A stretch of DNA of 64,000 bases from Rhodocyclaceae bacterium (GTDB lineage Bacteria > Pseudomonadota > Gammaproteobacteria > Burkholderiales > Rhodocyclaceae): positions 94,257 to 158,256 of the forward strand of contig JADKHX010000014.1 in assembly GCA_016721505.1 (NCBI GenBank), read 5' to 3'. Position numbers and translations under genes: made by a program. Below, piece after piece: positions 11,545 to 24,084 of this stretch. Positions within the stretch are counted from its first letter, which is position 1. Every line of letters starts with the position of its first letter. The notes below the pieces were generated by a model. It was not told the origin of the DNA. It worked only from the letters and a program-made list of their open reading frames with translations, and did not search any database.

Positions 11545-12912
11545 CTACTTGCCTATACAGAATCGGGAAAAAATCTCGCCCAACAGATCATCGGCAGAAA
11601 ACTCACCGGTAATATCCGATAACGCTGCTTGCGCTAGCCGCAGTTCCTCGGCACAAAACTCAAGCTGTCCCAGCTTTTGTTCTGCACAGGCTAATTTCTC
11701 AGCAGCAAGCTTTAGATCGATTAGATGCCGCTCACGCGCCAGGATTACATCTTCACCATGGCCAACCCAACCGGCTACGCGCAACAATTCATCATGTAAC
11801 AGCTTGAGACCTGCGCCCGTCTGCGCTGACATCCATAGATGAACTTGCCCCGCCATTTCATTTCTTCGCGGCAAATGCTCAGTCAAGTCCACCTTGTTGG
11901 CCACAATAATTCTTTCGATCATCGCCGGTAGTCGCTGTGCGACTTCCTCATCGGCAATCGTCAAGCCGTGGCGAGCGTCAACCATTTGCAATATAACGTC
12001 AGCATTTTCAATCTCCCGCCATGTACGAGCAATGCCAAGCTGCTCAACCGGGTCGTCACTTTGGCGCAAACCCGCAGTATCTATTATGTGCAAAGGAATG
12101 CCCTGAACCTCTATGGTCTCCTTAATTGCATCGCGAGTAGTTCCAGCAATCGCCGTCACCAGCGCCCGATCCTCTCCGGCCAGACAATTTAGAAGTGAGG
12201 ACTTGCCTACGTTGGGAAGCCCAACCAGCACTACACGCAACCCCGAGCGCAATATACTGCCCTGTTTCGCGCGCAACAAAAGACGATTCAAATTTTCCTG
12301 CGCTTCTGCCAAGCGCTGCACTGCATTGGTATCAGTAATGACATCGATTTCTTCATCAGGGAAATCGAGTGTCGCCTCAATCAACATACGCAACTCAATC
12401 ACCTGCTTGGTGAGTGCGTGAATGGATGCCGAAAATTCACCCGATAGTGACCGAACAGCCGAGCGAGCCGCGGCCGTCGTTGTTGCCGAAATAAGGTCGG
12501 CAACCGCTTCGGCTTGTGCAAGATCTAACTTGTCGTTAAGAAACGCACGGCGGGTGAACTCGCCCGGCTCGGCTAGTCGTGCGCCCAATTCGACTACGCG
12601 CGCTAGCAACATTTGCATCACTACCGGACCACCGTGACCATGTAACTCGAGGACATCCTCGCCAGTAAATGATTGTGGTGCCGGAAAATAAATCATCAGT
12701 CCTTGATCAATGACTGATCCATCGACGGCCCGCCAGTTTGTGCTGGTGACACGCCGTGGTAGCGTCAATTTGCCGGCCAACTGCTCAGCAAGGTTTGCCA
12801 GCGTCGGCCCGGATATACGGACAACCCCAATGCCACCAACGCCAGGAGCTGTCGCGATCGCCGCGATTACATCACTTGAAGGCGACACCATTGAATCCAA
12901 AGTTTTAGGCAT
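11545..12912 (-). CDS. mnmE: tRNA modification GTPase MnmE (TrmE)
   Basis: GTPase partner of MnmG in tRNA U34 modification. 455 residues: N-terminal formyl-THF-binding domain, helical domain and an inserted G domain with P-loop [12 protein letters not shown], switch motif DTAGLRQ and NKVD. The C-terminal catalytic motif CIGK is the very end of the protein. The segment [13 protein letters not shown] in the N-terminal domain is encoded by copy C of the dispersed element; here it seems to replace rather than lengthen the family sequence. Confidence 0.97.
   Translation of the reverse strand: MPKTLDSMVSPSSDVIAAIATAPGVGGIGVVRISGPTLANLAEQLAGKLTLPRRVTSTNWRAVDGSVIDQGLMIYFPAPQSFTGEDVLELHGHGGPVVMQMLLARVVELGARLAEPGEFTRRAFLNDKLDLAQAEAVADLISATTTAAARSAVRSLSGEFSASIHALTKQVIELRMLIEATLDFPDEEIDVITDTNAVQRLAEAQENLNRLLLRAKQGSILRSGLRVVLVGLPNVGKSSLLNCLAGEDRALVTAIAGTTRDAIKETIEVQGIPLHIIDTAGLRQSDDPVEQLGIARTWREIENADVILQMVDARHGLTIADEEVAQRLPAMIERIIVANKVDLTEHLPRRNEMAGQVHLWMSAQTGAGLKLLHDELLRVAGWVGHGEDVILARERHLIDLKLAAEKLACAEQKLGQLEFCAEELRLAQAALSDITGEFSADDLLGEIFSRFCIGK
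12732..12757 (+). repeat. 26-bp dispersed element, copy C (inside mnmE)
   Basis: Plus strand GCCAGTTTGTGCTG, GTGA, CACGCCGT; one mismatch in the 5' block (TTTG for TTGG). The gene runs on the opposite strand, so it is translated from the complement as RRVTSTNW. Confidence 0.78.
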
Positions 12913-12939
12913 TGCATCACCAAGCCCTATGCGATGACG

Positions 12940-14565
12940 CTACTTTTTCGCCGAACCCTCAATCATGCGCGTGATCTGCCACTGCTGGCCAATCGACAAA
13001 AGATTATTAACGACCCAGTACAGAACCAAACCAGACGGAAAAAACAGGAACATTCCAGTGAACACTATCGGCATCATCCACATAATTTTTGCCTGAATCG
13101 GATCGGCCGGCGCTGGATTCAATCGAGTTTGCACCAGCATGGTCACGCCCATTATTAGCGGCAAAACATAATAAGGATCTTTCACCGACAAGTCAGTTAT
13201 CCAGCCCAGCCACGGCGCGTTACGCATTTCGACGGTACCGAGCAAAACCCAATACAAGGCTATGAATACGGGAATTTGGATCAGCACGGGTAAACACCCA
13301 CCCAGCGGATTCACTTTTTCCTTTTTGTACATCTCCATCATTGCTTGGTTTAAGCGTTGCTTGTCGTCACCAAAAGTCTCTTTGAGCTTGGTCAGCTTCG
13401 GCGTAAGGACACGCATCTTCGCCATGGATTTGTAACTTGCCGCAGACAGAGGGAAAAACGCCAATTTAATCAAAACTGTTAAACCAATAATCGCCCACCC
13501 CCAATTGCCGAGTAGCGAATGAATAGCACCTAGCACCCAAAACAACGGCGCGGCAATCACGGTCAGCCAGCCATAATCCACAACCAAATCTAGGCCTGGG
13601 GCAATTTTCTCCAATTGACTCTGCAACTGTGGTCCGGCGTAGAGAGTGACCGAACTCTTTCCGTCGGTCGCCACAGGAACAATCACGCCGGCCGAATAAA
13701 GGTCATCTGCTACCTTGCGGACATAAAACTCCCGCTCCACGCCCGCCGCAGGCAACCAAGCAGAAACGAAATAATGCTGAACCATTGCCAGCCAACCATT
13801 ATTTGCCTTTGTCGCAAACTTTGCCTTTCCCTTTGCAATATCCGAAAACTCCAACTTTTGATACTTTTCCGCGTCGGTATACACCGCTGGACCAGTGAAG
13901 GTAGAGACCCCCATCATCATTCCGCCGCCCGGACTCTCTGCCGGCTTGCCGTCTCTGGTTATCTGATAGTAGGCGAACCCACCCACCGGCAATCCTTCAT
14001 ATCTCACTTCAATTTGATAGCTATTGCGACGGAATATGTAAGTCTTTACTACCTCGCCAGACCCCTTTACAGCAGGCGTCAATCGAACTGCTAGCTCGTC
14101 ACTGCCGGGTTTCAGTGCCTGCTCGGTGCCCGCGAAAATCCAGGCTGTTTTGTGGTTGGGCAAGCCTTCGCCAATCGCACCTGATTGGGCAAGGTAGACA
14201 TTTTTTCCCGTTTCCGAGAACAAAACAAATCCTTTGGTTTTGTCATCCGTATCCGGGTGTCTGATCAATTCTAGGCGAACCAAATCCCCGCCTTTTGCCG
14301 ATATTTCGGCAATGAACAAATCTGTAACCACCTTAAGATTAGGTGTCGAGCTCTTCGCCGCTTCGGCGGTCGCAACAGGAACAGCAGCAGCCCCAACCGC
14401 TGCAGCAGTTGGAGTCGGCAATGCGCCATTTTGGCCCTTAGTACCATCAGCGGCATTGGCCGTCGCAGGGACGCTTGGTGGTAAAGCCTGTTTTTGCCAG
14501 GCGTCCCACAGCATCACCAAAGAAAAGCTAAACACCAGCAATAAGATCAGTCGTCGATTATCCAT
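12940..14565 (-). CDS. yidC: Membrane protein insertase YidC
   Basis: Inserts and folds inner-membrane proteins, alone or with SecYEG. I start at the ATG at 14563-14565 (MDNRRLILLLVFSFSLVM), the conserved N-terminus; an upstream in-frame ATG at 14589 is less likely. About 541 residues: an N-terminal transmembrane anchor, an Ala/Pro-rich linker, the large periplasmic beta domain, then five C-terminal helices with the conserved core (GWAIIGLTVLIKLAFFPLS, MMEMYKKEKVNPLGGCLP). It sits between yidD and mnmE, as usual. Confidence 0.96.
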   Translation of the reverse strand: MDNRRLILLLVFSFSLVMLWDAWQKQALPPSVPATANAADGTKGQNGALPTPTAAAVGAAAVPVATAEAAKSSTPNLKVVTDLFIAEISAKGGDLVRLELIRHPDTDDKTKGFVLFSETGKNVYLAQSGAIGEGLPNHKTAWIFAGTEQALKPGSDELAVRLTPAVKGSGEVVKTYIFRRNSYQIEVRYEGLPVGGFAYYQITRDGKPAESPGGGMMMGVSTFTGPAVYTDAEKYQKLEFSDIAKGKAKFATKANNGWLAMVQHYFVSAWLPAAGVEREFYVRKVADDLYSAGVIVPVATDGKSSVTLYAGPQLQSQLEKIAPGLDLVVDYGWLTVIAAPLFWVLGAIHSLLGNWGWAIIGLTVLIKLAFFPLSAASYKSMAKMRVLTPKLTKLKETFGDDKQRLNQAMMEMYKKEKVNPLGGCLPVLIQIPVFIALYWVLLGTVEMRNAPWLGWITDLSVKDPYYVLPLIMGVTMLVQTRLNPAPADPIQAKIMWMMPIVFTGMFLFFPSGLVLYWVVNNLLSIGQQWQITRMIEGSAKK

Positions 14566-14585
14566 CACTCTATCTACAAAAATTA

Positions 14586-14813
14586 TCAAGGAACAGGATC
14601 ATAGCCACCTGAATGCCATGGATTACAACGCAGCACACGTCGCGACGCTAACCACCCACCGCGAATCAATCCATAAGTCTGAAGGGCTTCAACGGCATAA
14701 CTGGAACAACTCGGTGAAAACCGACATTTAGGACCCAACCACGGGCTAATTGCGTACTGATAGACCCGAATTACCATTACTACCGGTAAGGCAACTAATG
14801 TACTAAGCTTCAC
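14586..14813 (-). CDS. yidD: Membrane protein insertion efficiency factor YidD
   Basis: Small amphipathic protein that assists YidC-dependent insertion. 75 residues with the signature [20 protein letters not shown] and, near the C-terminus, [14 protein letters not shown]. Three conserved cysteines are visible. It starts directly after the rnpA stop codon and lies about 20 bp before yidC. Confidence 0.95.
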   Translation of the reverse strand: MKLSTLVALPVVMVIRVYQYAISPWLGPKCRFSPSCSSYAVEALQTYGLIRGGWLASRRVLRCNPWHSGGYDPVP

Positions 14814-15176
14814 TTACAAACTCGCGCCAGACGATTTGACATCCTGGGCAGCAAATATCTTTTGAAGTAATGCTTCAATCTCAGCACGATATTTCTTTTT
14901 TTGAGCCGCGCGTCCCAGCTTGAGCTCATTGAGCGACCGCGTGAGCCGCAGCACCACGTCAAGTGCTGGCAGCACCGACGCATTATGCCGAAACGCTTCT
15001 CGAGCTTGCCGACGAATTAAATTTCGCGTCACCGCCTGTTTAGCGATGCGCTTGGGGAGAACCAAACCAAGCCTAGCAACCCCGTTCGGCGAAGGCGCTT
15101 GGTGTAAGGAAAAGACATCCCCCCGTTTAGATAGTCGCGAACTTAAAACGGCTGAAAATTCTCGTGCATTGTGCAA
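14814..15176 (-). CDS. rnpA: Ribonuclease P protein component
   Basis: Protein subunit of RNase P, which trims the 5' leader of pre-tRNAs. The signature KQAVTRNLIRRQAREAFR is intact. No ATG fits: the frame upstream of LHNAREFSAVL contains no ATG or GTG before the rpmH stop, so I take the TTG at 15174-15176 as start (120 residues). It lies 26 bp after rpmH and abuts yidD. Confidence 0.92.
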   Translation of the reverse strand: MHNAREFSAVLSSRLSKRGDVFSLHQAPSPNGVARLGLVLPKRIAKQAVTRNLIRRQAREAFRHNASVLPALDVVLRLTRSLNELKLGRAAQKKKYRAEIEALLQKIFAAQDVKSSGASL

Positions 15177-15202
15177 GCGTTGCAGCGAGGTAAAGCGAGT
15201 AC

Positions 15203-15337
15203 TCAGACGCTTAGGCGATGACGACCTTTGGCACGACGAGCGCGAATAACGGCTCGTCCGCCGCGAGTACGCATGCGCACAAGAAAGCCATGTGTACGTT
15301 TGCGGCGTACCACGGAAGGTTGATAAGTGCGTTTCAT
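15203..15337 (-). CDS. rpmH: 50S ribosomal protein L34
   Basis: Very basic 44-residue ribosomal protein, [19 protein letters not shown] to the end KGRHRLSV, which matches bL34 throughout. The start at 15337 is fixed by the universal MKRTYQPS. It is divergent from dnaA and is the first gene of the rpmH-rnpA-yidD-yidC-mnmE run. Confidence 0.98.
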   Translation of the reverse strand: MKRTYQPSVVRRKRTHGFLVRMRTRGGRAVIRARRAKGRHRLSV

Positions 15338-15576
15338 GGCGGTTCCCAAAGATGAAAAAGTAAACCTTGGATTACATCGGTTTTGCTGCAATTTGTCAAG
15401 TACTTAGCACCGACTGGTGAGTACAACACGTTGCTGTGGATAACTTTTTTTCAAACCGTTAGAATCCCTCTCCTATAGCGAAAACGCGCTTATCCAGCGC
15501 CGCCAGATATCGCTTAGCGCTTGAATTCAATAATAAACAACTAATACCCGACCCCCAGCACCCACTGTATCTAGTC
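15338..15576. promoter_or_regulatory. rpmH-dnaA intergenic region with DnaA boxes
   Basis: This 239-bp divergent spacer holds a perfect DnaA box (TGTGGATAA, complement TTATCCACA) at 15435-15443, followed by a T-run, and a near match TTATCCAGC at 15490-15498. It must hold the promoters for rpmH and dnaA and may be part of the origin or the autoregulatory site of dnaA. I could not settle the promoter elements by eye. Confidence 0.7.
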
Positions 15577-16965
15577 ATGAATGATTTTTGGTCCGCCTGT
15601 CTGCTGCGTTTCGAGCAAGACCTGCCCGCGCAGCAGTTCAACACATGGGTTCGTACCCTTCGCCTAGAGCCGTGTCCAAGCCAAAATCCCTTCAATTTTA
15701 TTTTGGTTGCACCAAACCGTTGGGTAATGAATTGGGTTCGGGAGCGCTGCCTTGCGCAAATTGAAGCTATTGGGCTGGAGTACTTCAGCTCACCAATTTC
15801 TATTGACCTCGTAGTTGAAACCAAAAATGAAATTGAATTGACAGACGAAGCCCCAGAGGCAATCGTCCCAGCGAACGATTTGCAAACTCCTATCAAAAAG
15901 CACACGGCGATCAATCGCAATGGTAAAGGTAGCGACCAAATCTTTGAGAAAAGCCGTTTGAACCGGGAATTTACTTTTGACAATCTGGTCACTGGTAGAG
16001 CAAACGATTTAGCTCGTGCGGCGGCACAACAGGTTGCCCTCAATCCTGGAATTTCCTACAACCCGCTATTCATTTATGGAGGTGTTGGACTGGGCAAAAC
16101 GCATCTCATACACGCTATCGGGAACGCCATCTTTACAGAGCATCCAGATCTAGAAATTCGCTACGTACACGCGGAAGACTACTTCTCAGATGTGGTTAGA
16201 GCGTTTCAACAAAAATCGTTTGATAAATTCAAACACTACTATCGGTCACTCGATTTATTGCTAATAGACGACATTCAGTTTTTCAATAAAAAGGAACGAA
16301 CCCAAGAAGAGTTCTTCTATGCCTTCAATGCTTTGGTTGAGGCAAAAAAGCAAATTATTATTACCTGTGACACCTACCCTAAAGATATTCAAGGATTGGA
16401 AGACCGACTGATCTCTCGTTTTGACTGGGGTTTAACTGTTGCTATCGAGCCGCCAGAACTGGAAATGCGCGTCGCAATTCTTAAGAAAAAAGCCAGCGCT
16501 GAGCGAATAACACTGAGCGATGAAGTAGCATTCCTAATTGCTAAAAATTTACGTTCAAACGTACGTGAATTAGAAGGCGCACTTAACCGGGTAATGGCTT
16601 ATGCGCGCTTTCATGGGCGTGAAATTAGTTTGGAAGTTGCCAAGGAAGCGTTGCGCGATATCTTAGGTGCCACCAACCGACATATCACTATGGAATTGAT
16701 ACAGAAAACCGTCGCCGATTATTACCGTATAAAGGTTTCGGAAATGTATTCAAAAACCCGCACCCGTACGATAGCTCGACCACGCCAGGTAGCGATGTGG
16801 CTAACCCGCGAACTTACAGATCGTAGTTTGCCGGAAATTGGTGACGCTTTCGGTCGGGATCACACCACCGTACTCCATGCATGCCGAACTGTTGGTGATC
16901 TACGATTTAAAGATCCAGTAATTAACAATGACCTTCATGTACTAACGCAAACAATTAGAGAATAA
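15577..16965 (+). CDS. dnaA: Chromosomal replication initiator DnaA
   Basis: AAA+ initiator that binds and opens oriC. 462 residues. Domain I starts MNDFWSACLLRFEQDLPAQQ; the AAA+ domain has Walker A GGVGLGKTHLIHA near residue 170 and Walker B LLLIDDIQF; domain IV ends with the DNA-binding signature GRDHTTVLHACR. First gene of dnaA-dnaN-gyrB, flanked by AT-rich spacers with DnaA-box-like sequences. Confidence 0.98.
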   Translation: MNDFWSACLLRFEQDLPAQQFNTWVRTLRLEPCPSQNPFNFILVAPNRWVMNWVRERCLAQIEAIGLEYFSSPISIDLVVETKNEIELTDEAPEAIVPANDLQTPIKKHTAINRNGKGSDQIFEKSRLNREFTFDNLVTGRANDLARAAAQQVALNPGISYNPLFIYGGVGLGKTHLIHAIGNAIFTEHPDLEIRYVHAEDYFSDVVRAFQQKSFDKFKHYYRSLDLLLIDDIQFFNKKERTQEEFFYAFNALVEAKKQIIITCDTYPKDIQGLEDRLISRFDWGLTVAIEPPELEMRVAILKKKASAERITLSDEVAFLIAKNLRSNVRELEGALNRVMAYARFHGREISLEVAKEALRDILGATNRHITMELIQKTVADYYRIKVSEMYSKTRTRTIARPRQVAMWLTRELTDRSLPEIGDAFGRDHTTVLHACRTVGDLRFKDPVINNDLHVLTQTIRE

Positions 16966-17197
16966 GCTCGATAAAAATTATCCCTAACAAACTGTGTGTA
17001 AAAAGCCTATTACACTGTTAGTAAGTTCATAGTTAATAATAAAAGTAGATATAAAAATAAGTTATCAACATCACTACACAAGACAAATATAAGCTTCTAC
17101 ACCAACTAACTAACAAGCTAACTCGTTCAAACTAAACTCTAAAACCATATTTTCCACAGAAAACATCTCCCCTCATCATCATCAAGAGGTTTTATAT
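16966..17197. other. dnaA-dnaN spacer, candidate replication origin
   Basis: A 232-bp AT-rich spacer, much richer in A and T than the flanking genes. It contains DnaA-box-like TTATCAACA at 17062-17070 and TTTTCCACA at 17150-17158, and a long AT tract between about 17020 and 17060 that could serve as an unwinding element. GAGG at about 17185 is the dnaN ribosome-binding site. Together with the rpmH-dnaA spacer this is the likeliest oriC location; which of the two is active cannot be decided from sequence. Confidence 0.6.
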
Positions 17198-20799
<3,602 letters not shown>

Positions 20800-20816
20800 G
20801 CGCGAGAGCAACGCAG

Positions 20817-21359
20817 CTAATGCAATAGCTTTTGCGCGCCTTGTGCAGTGGATTCCAGCGCGTTTCCGCTGTTGGTGACCACTTGGAGCTTGAGCCCCCA
20901 TTCCGCCCCATTGGCGGCTTCCTGCAATAGCCGCGCGATGACATGCACGAGCTTTTCGTCCAATTCCAAGTTCAAGCCCTGGCCTTCGTTCGGTAACAAG
21001 GTCAAAGTTTGGGTGTTGCCCTCCTTGGCGCGCACCGAAATCTTGGCTAGCAAGATCGGGTCTTCGCCCAAAGGGAACTGCGTACCGTTTTGATATTGAC
21101 TGGTGAAATTTGCCCCACCCACGGCTTCGCCATGAGCCATCTCGGCTAAAACGTCGCGCACCATAGGGTTATCCAGCGCCTTGCGTGAATTAAACACATC
21201 CGCGATTTTCATCAGGAGGGGCCACAGCAACTCAAGGTAGCGCCGCGTTACCCAAAAGCGAAATTCGGCATCGTCTGTGGTGCGTACGCGTAACAACAGC
21301 CGATCCTGAACTGAATCGTAACTAGCACTGAATTGTTCAAGTTGATTTGGGTTGCTCAC
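20817..21359 (-). CDS. Conserved hypothetical protein
   Basis: 180 residues, beginning MSNPNQLEQFSASYDSVQDR. No signal peptide or membrane segment is visible. It has a mixed alpha/beta look with a motif EFRFWVTRRYLELLWPLL near residue 31 and a C-terminal half rich in hydrophobic strands. It reads like the small betaproteobacterial proteins of unknown function often found near gyrB, but I do not recognise a domain. It converges on gyrB with an 18-bp gap. Confidence 0.8.
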   Translation of the reverse strand: MSNPNQLEQFSASYDSVQDRLLLRVRTTDDAEFRFWVTRRYLELLWPLLMKIADVFNSRKALDNPMVRDVLAEMAHGEAVGGANFTSQYQNGTQFPLGEDPILLAKISVRAKEGNTQTLTLLPNEGQGLNLELDEKLVHVIARLLQEAANGAEWGLKLQVVTNSGNALESTAQGAQKLLH

Positions 21360-21536
21360 GGTGCGCTTTAGAACTTGGCTATACCAATAAATCGTCTACG
21401 CAGGCATCCTACCTCAGTCAGGGCAATTGCGAGAATATCGTCGCAGCAATAAATCTTAGGTGGCGGAGGGCGGCGTTACCGGGGTTTCGTGCTGCCCGAT
21501 ACAATTGCAGACAACACTCTTTTGGAATCACCCGCC

Positions 21537-22481
21537 ATGGCCGGAGCCAGCCTCTTAGTTTTGCTCGACGACATCGCAGCGGTGCTCGACGATGTCGCCT
21601 TGCTGACCAAAGTTGCAGCGCAGAAAACTGCCGGTGTTTTAGGCGACGATTTGGCACTCAACTCGCAGCAAGTCGCGGGCGTGCGCGCCGAGCGAGAGAT
21701 TCCCGTGGTCTGGGCGGTGGCCAAAGGTTCCTTCAAAAACAAATTGATTTTGGTGCCCGCAGCGCTTTTGGCCAGTGCCTTATTGCCTTGGCTCATTACC
21801 CCACTATTAATGCTCGGTGGCGCTTATTTGTGTCTCGAAGGTTTCGAGAAAATTGCGCATCCTTGGCTCCATAGTGATGTCGAAGACAGACACAATCACG
21901 CTGAGTTGTCTGCAGCCGCCGCAAGCTCCGAGCTGGATTTGATGGCTTTTGAAGCCGACAAAATCAAAGGCGCGATACGCACCGATTTTGTTTTGTCAGC
22001 CGAGATTATTGTGATCGCGTTGGGAACTGTCACCGATGCGGCGTTTGTGACCCAGGCGACAGTCGTTGCGGGCGTGGCAGTAATGATGACAGTTGGCGTG
22101 TATGGCTTTGTCGCCTGCATCGTCAAGCTCGACGATTTGGGTTTCTATTTGTGCCGCAACCCGGCCACGACACCGCGCCTGAAATTTCAACACTTGCTTG
22201 GCCGCGCTTGTTTGCTTGGTGCACCGATGTTGATGAAATTTCTCACCGTGGTCGGTACGGCGGCCATGTTTATGGTCGGCGGCGGGATTTTGACCCACGG
22301 CATTTCCGTACTGCATCACGCTATTGAAGCGGCGGCTAGCGTGGTTGCTACCTGGTCATTCGGTGGCCTGCTGGAGTTTCTGGTACCACTGTTGCTCAAT
22401 ACTTTGGCTGGCGTCGTCGCAGGCTTGATTTGCTGGGCACTAGTCACTGGTGTCAGCAAACTACGCGCAAAAATCAGGTGA
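21537..22481 (+). CDS. DUF808 family inner membrane protein (YedI-like)
   Basis: The start MAGASLLVLLDDIAAVLDDV is the conserved N-terminus of DUF808, so I chose the ATG at 21537 over an in-frame start at 21489. 314 residues with the typical N-terminal region (DDVALLTKVAAQKTAGVLGD), a central KGAIRTDFVLSAEI motif and five or more hydrophobic helices. Function unknown in the family. Its stop is 5 bp before aroE. Confidence 0.9.
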   Translation: MAGASLLVLLDDIAAVLDDVALLTKVAAQKTAGVLGDDLALNSQQVAGVRAEREIPVVWAVAKGSFKNKLILVPAALLASALLPWLITPLLMLGGAYLCLEGFEKIAHPWLHSDVEDRHNHAELSAAAASSELDLMAFEADKIKGAIRTDFVLSAEIIVIALGTVTDAAFVTQATVVAGVAVMMTVGVYGFVACIVKLDDLGFYLCRNPATTPRLKFQHLLGRACLLGAPMLMKFLTVVGTAAMFMVGGGILTHGISVLHHAIEAAASVVATWSFGGLLEFLVPLLLNTLAGVVAGLICWALVTGVSKLRAKIR

Positions 22482-22486
22482 AAAAA

Positions 22487-23323
22487 ATGACGGATCACTA
22501 CGCGGTGTTCGGCAACCCCATCGCGCACAGCCGTTCGCCACGCATTCACGCGATGTTCGCCGCGCAAACGGGGCAGGTCTTGGACTACCAAGCGCGTCTC
22601 GCCCCGCTTGATGGATTTGCCGCCGCGCTACACGATTTCATTGTTAACGGCGGAAGAGGCGCCAATGTCACAGTGCCGTTCAAGCTGGAAGCGCATGCAC
22701 TGGCCACGCAACTAACTGCCCGAGCGCAGGCAGCAGGTGCGGTGAACACCTTAAGCTTTGATGGCAACACGATCTTGGGTGACAACACCGATGGCTTAGG
22801 CTTGGTACGTGACCTGACACAAAACCACCACTGTGAATTAAAGGCGCGACGCATATTGTTACTCGGCGCAGGTGGCGCGGCGCGCGGGGTGTTGGAACCA
22901 CTGCTCGACCAATCGCCGGCGTTGTTGTTTATCGCCAATCGCACGCTGCACAAGGCGCAACTGTTGGCTGTTGCGGCCAAAAACTCAGCTACGTGCATCG
23001 AAGCAAGCAGTTTGGAGGCGCTCGCCGGTCATTCGTTTGATGTCATCATCAATGCCACTTCGAGCGGCCTCGGCGCTGTCGATGCTTCGCCTTTCGACAG
23101 CGTGTCGCCAGCACCAACTGGCGAGTTCTTCTACGACATGATGTACGGTCGCGAGACTGCCTTCATGCGCCATGCGCGTGCCAGCGGTGCGCGCGTCGCT
23201 GATGGTCTGGGCATGTTGGTTGAGCAAGCGGCCGAAGCCTTCTATGTATGGCGTGAAGTGCGGCCAGACACCGCGCCGGTGTTGGCTGCGATCCGTACTG
23301 AACTGAATCACCAGCAGCAATGA
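22487..23323 (+). CDS. aroE: Shikimate dehydrogenase (NADP+)
   Basis: Reduces 3-dehydroshikimate to shikimate in aromatic amino-acid synthesis. Start ATG at 22487 gives MTDHYAVFGNPIAHSRSP, the conserved N-terminus, with AGGTG upstream. 278 residues. The catalytic motif NVTVPFKLEA, the NADP motif LLGAGGAARGVLEPLL and INATSSGL are present. SVSPAPTGEF, just after INATSSGL, is encoded by copy D of the dispersed element. The stop overlaps the mtgA start (ATGA). Confidence 0.97.
   Translation: MTDHYAVFGNPIAHSRSPRIHAMFAAQTGQVLDYQARLAPLDGFAAALHDFIVNGGRGANVTVPFKLEAHALATQLTARAQAAGAVNTLSFDGNTILGDNTDGLGLVRDLTQNHHCELKARRILLLGAGGAARGVLEPLLDQSPALLFIANRTLHKAQLLAVAAKNSATCIEASSLEALAGHSFDVIINATSSGLGAVDASPFDSVSPAPTGEFFYDMMYGRETAFMRHARASGARVADGLGMLVEQAAEAFYVWREVRPDTAPVLAAIRTELNHQQQ
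23097..23122 (-). repeat. 26-bp dispersed element, copy D (inside aroE)
   Basis: On the minus strand it reads GCCAGTTGGTGCTG, GCGA, CACGCTGT (one mismatch). The gene is on the plus strand, so it is translated from the complement as SVSPAPTG. Length of the protein region appears unchanged, so this copy may have replaced sequence. Confidence 0.82.
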
Positions 23324-24018
23324 AACACCCCGCTCCGCGTTGGCTCAAACTAACTTTGCTGGCGATGGTGGTGTCGGTGACACTGTGGCAAAGCTGGTAT
23401 GTCGGATGGGTATTGTGGTGGAAATGGTTCGATCCCCAAATCACCAGCTTTCAAAGTCAACGCCTGGAAGAGTTAAAGGAAAAAATTCCAAATGCCGTGC
23501 TCAAGAAACAATGGTTGCCCTACGCCAAAATTTCGACTCAGCTCAAGCGAGCAGTGATTGCTTCCGAAGACGATAAATTTGTTGACCACGAAGGCTTCGA
23601 TTGGGAAGGTATACAAAAAGCGATTGAGAAAAATCAGAAGAAGGGCAAAGTTGTTGCCGGCGGTTCGACCATTTCGCAACAACTGGCAAAAAATTTACTG
23701 CTCTCGCCAAACAAAACCGTGTTGCGCAAAGTTGAAGAAGCCAGCATCACGCTGTGGTTGGAATTACTGTGGGACAAGCGGCGAATTCTCGAGGTGTATT
23801 TGAATGTCGTCGAGTGGGGTAGTGGAATATTCGGTGCTGATGCAGCTGCCCAGCGCTATTTCGGCATCAGCGCTACGCAACTAAACGCTGAGCAATCAGC
23901 GCGACTGGCGGTAATGTTGCCAGCGCCCAGGCGCTTTGAGAAAAACCCGAACTCACCCTACATAAATGGACGCGTAGAGTTGATTTTGGGACGTATGAAT
24001 TCGGCCGAAGTACCCTAG
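23320..24018 (+). CDS. mtgA: Monofunctional biosynthetic peptidoglycan transglycosylase
   Basis: Polymerises lipid II into glycan strands outside the inner membrane (GT51 family). 232 residues: a single N-terminal transmembrane anchor (about residues 8-30), then GT51 motifs SEDDKFVDHEGFDWEGI (containing the catalytic glutamate region), GGSTISQQLAKNLLLS and NVVEWGSGIFGADAAAQRYF. It starts within the aroE stop codon and so is translationally coupled to it. Confidence 0.96.
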   Translation: MKHPAPRWLKLTLLAMVVSVTLWQSWYVGWVLWWKWFDPQITSFQSQRLEELKEKIPNAVLKKQWLPYAKISTQLKRAVIASEDDKFVDHEGFDWEGIQKAIEKNQKKGKVVAGGSTISQQLAKNLLLSPNKTVLRKVEEASITLWLELLWDKRRILEVYLNVVEWGSGIFGADAAAQRYFGISATQLNAEQSARLAVMLPAPRRFEKNPNSPYINGRVELILGRMNSAEVP

Positions 24019-24084
24019 TCGAGGCAGCGAAATTTCGCGCTTGCCTGTTAATATGCGGCACGCAATTGGCGAGGATAGTACACC

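Noticed and set aside
15404..15421. A possible further copy of the dispersed element (TAGCACCGACTGGTGAG)
   Set aside because: Only 14 of 17 bases match the 5' half, and the CACGCCGT half is absent; it could be chance.
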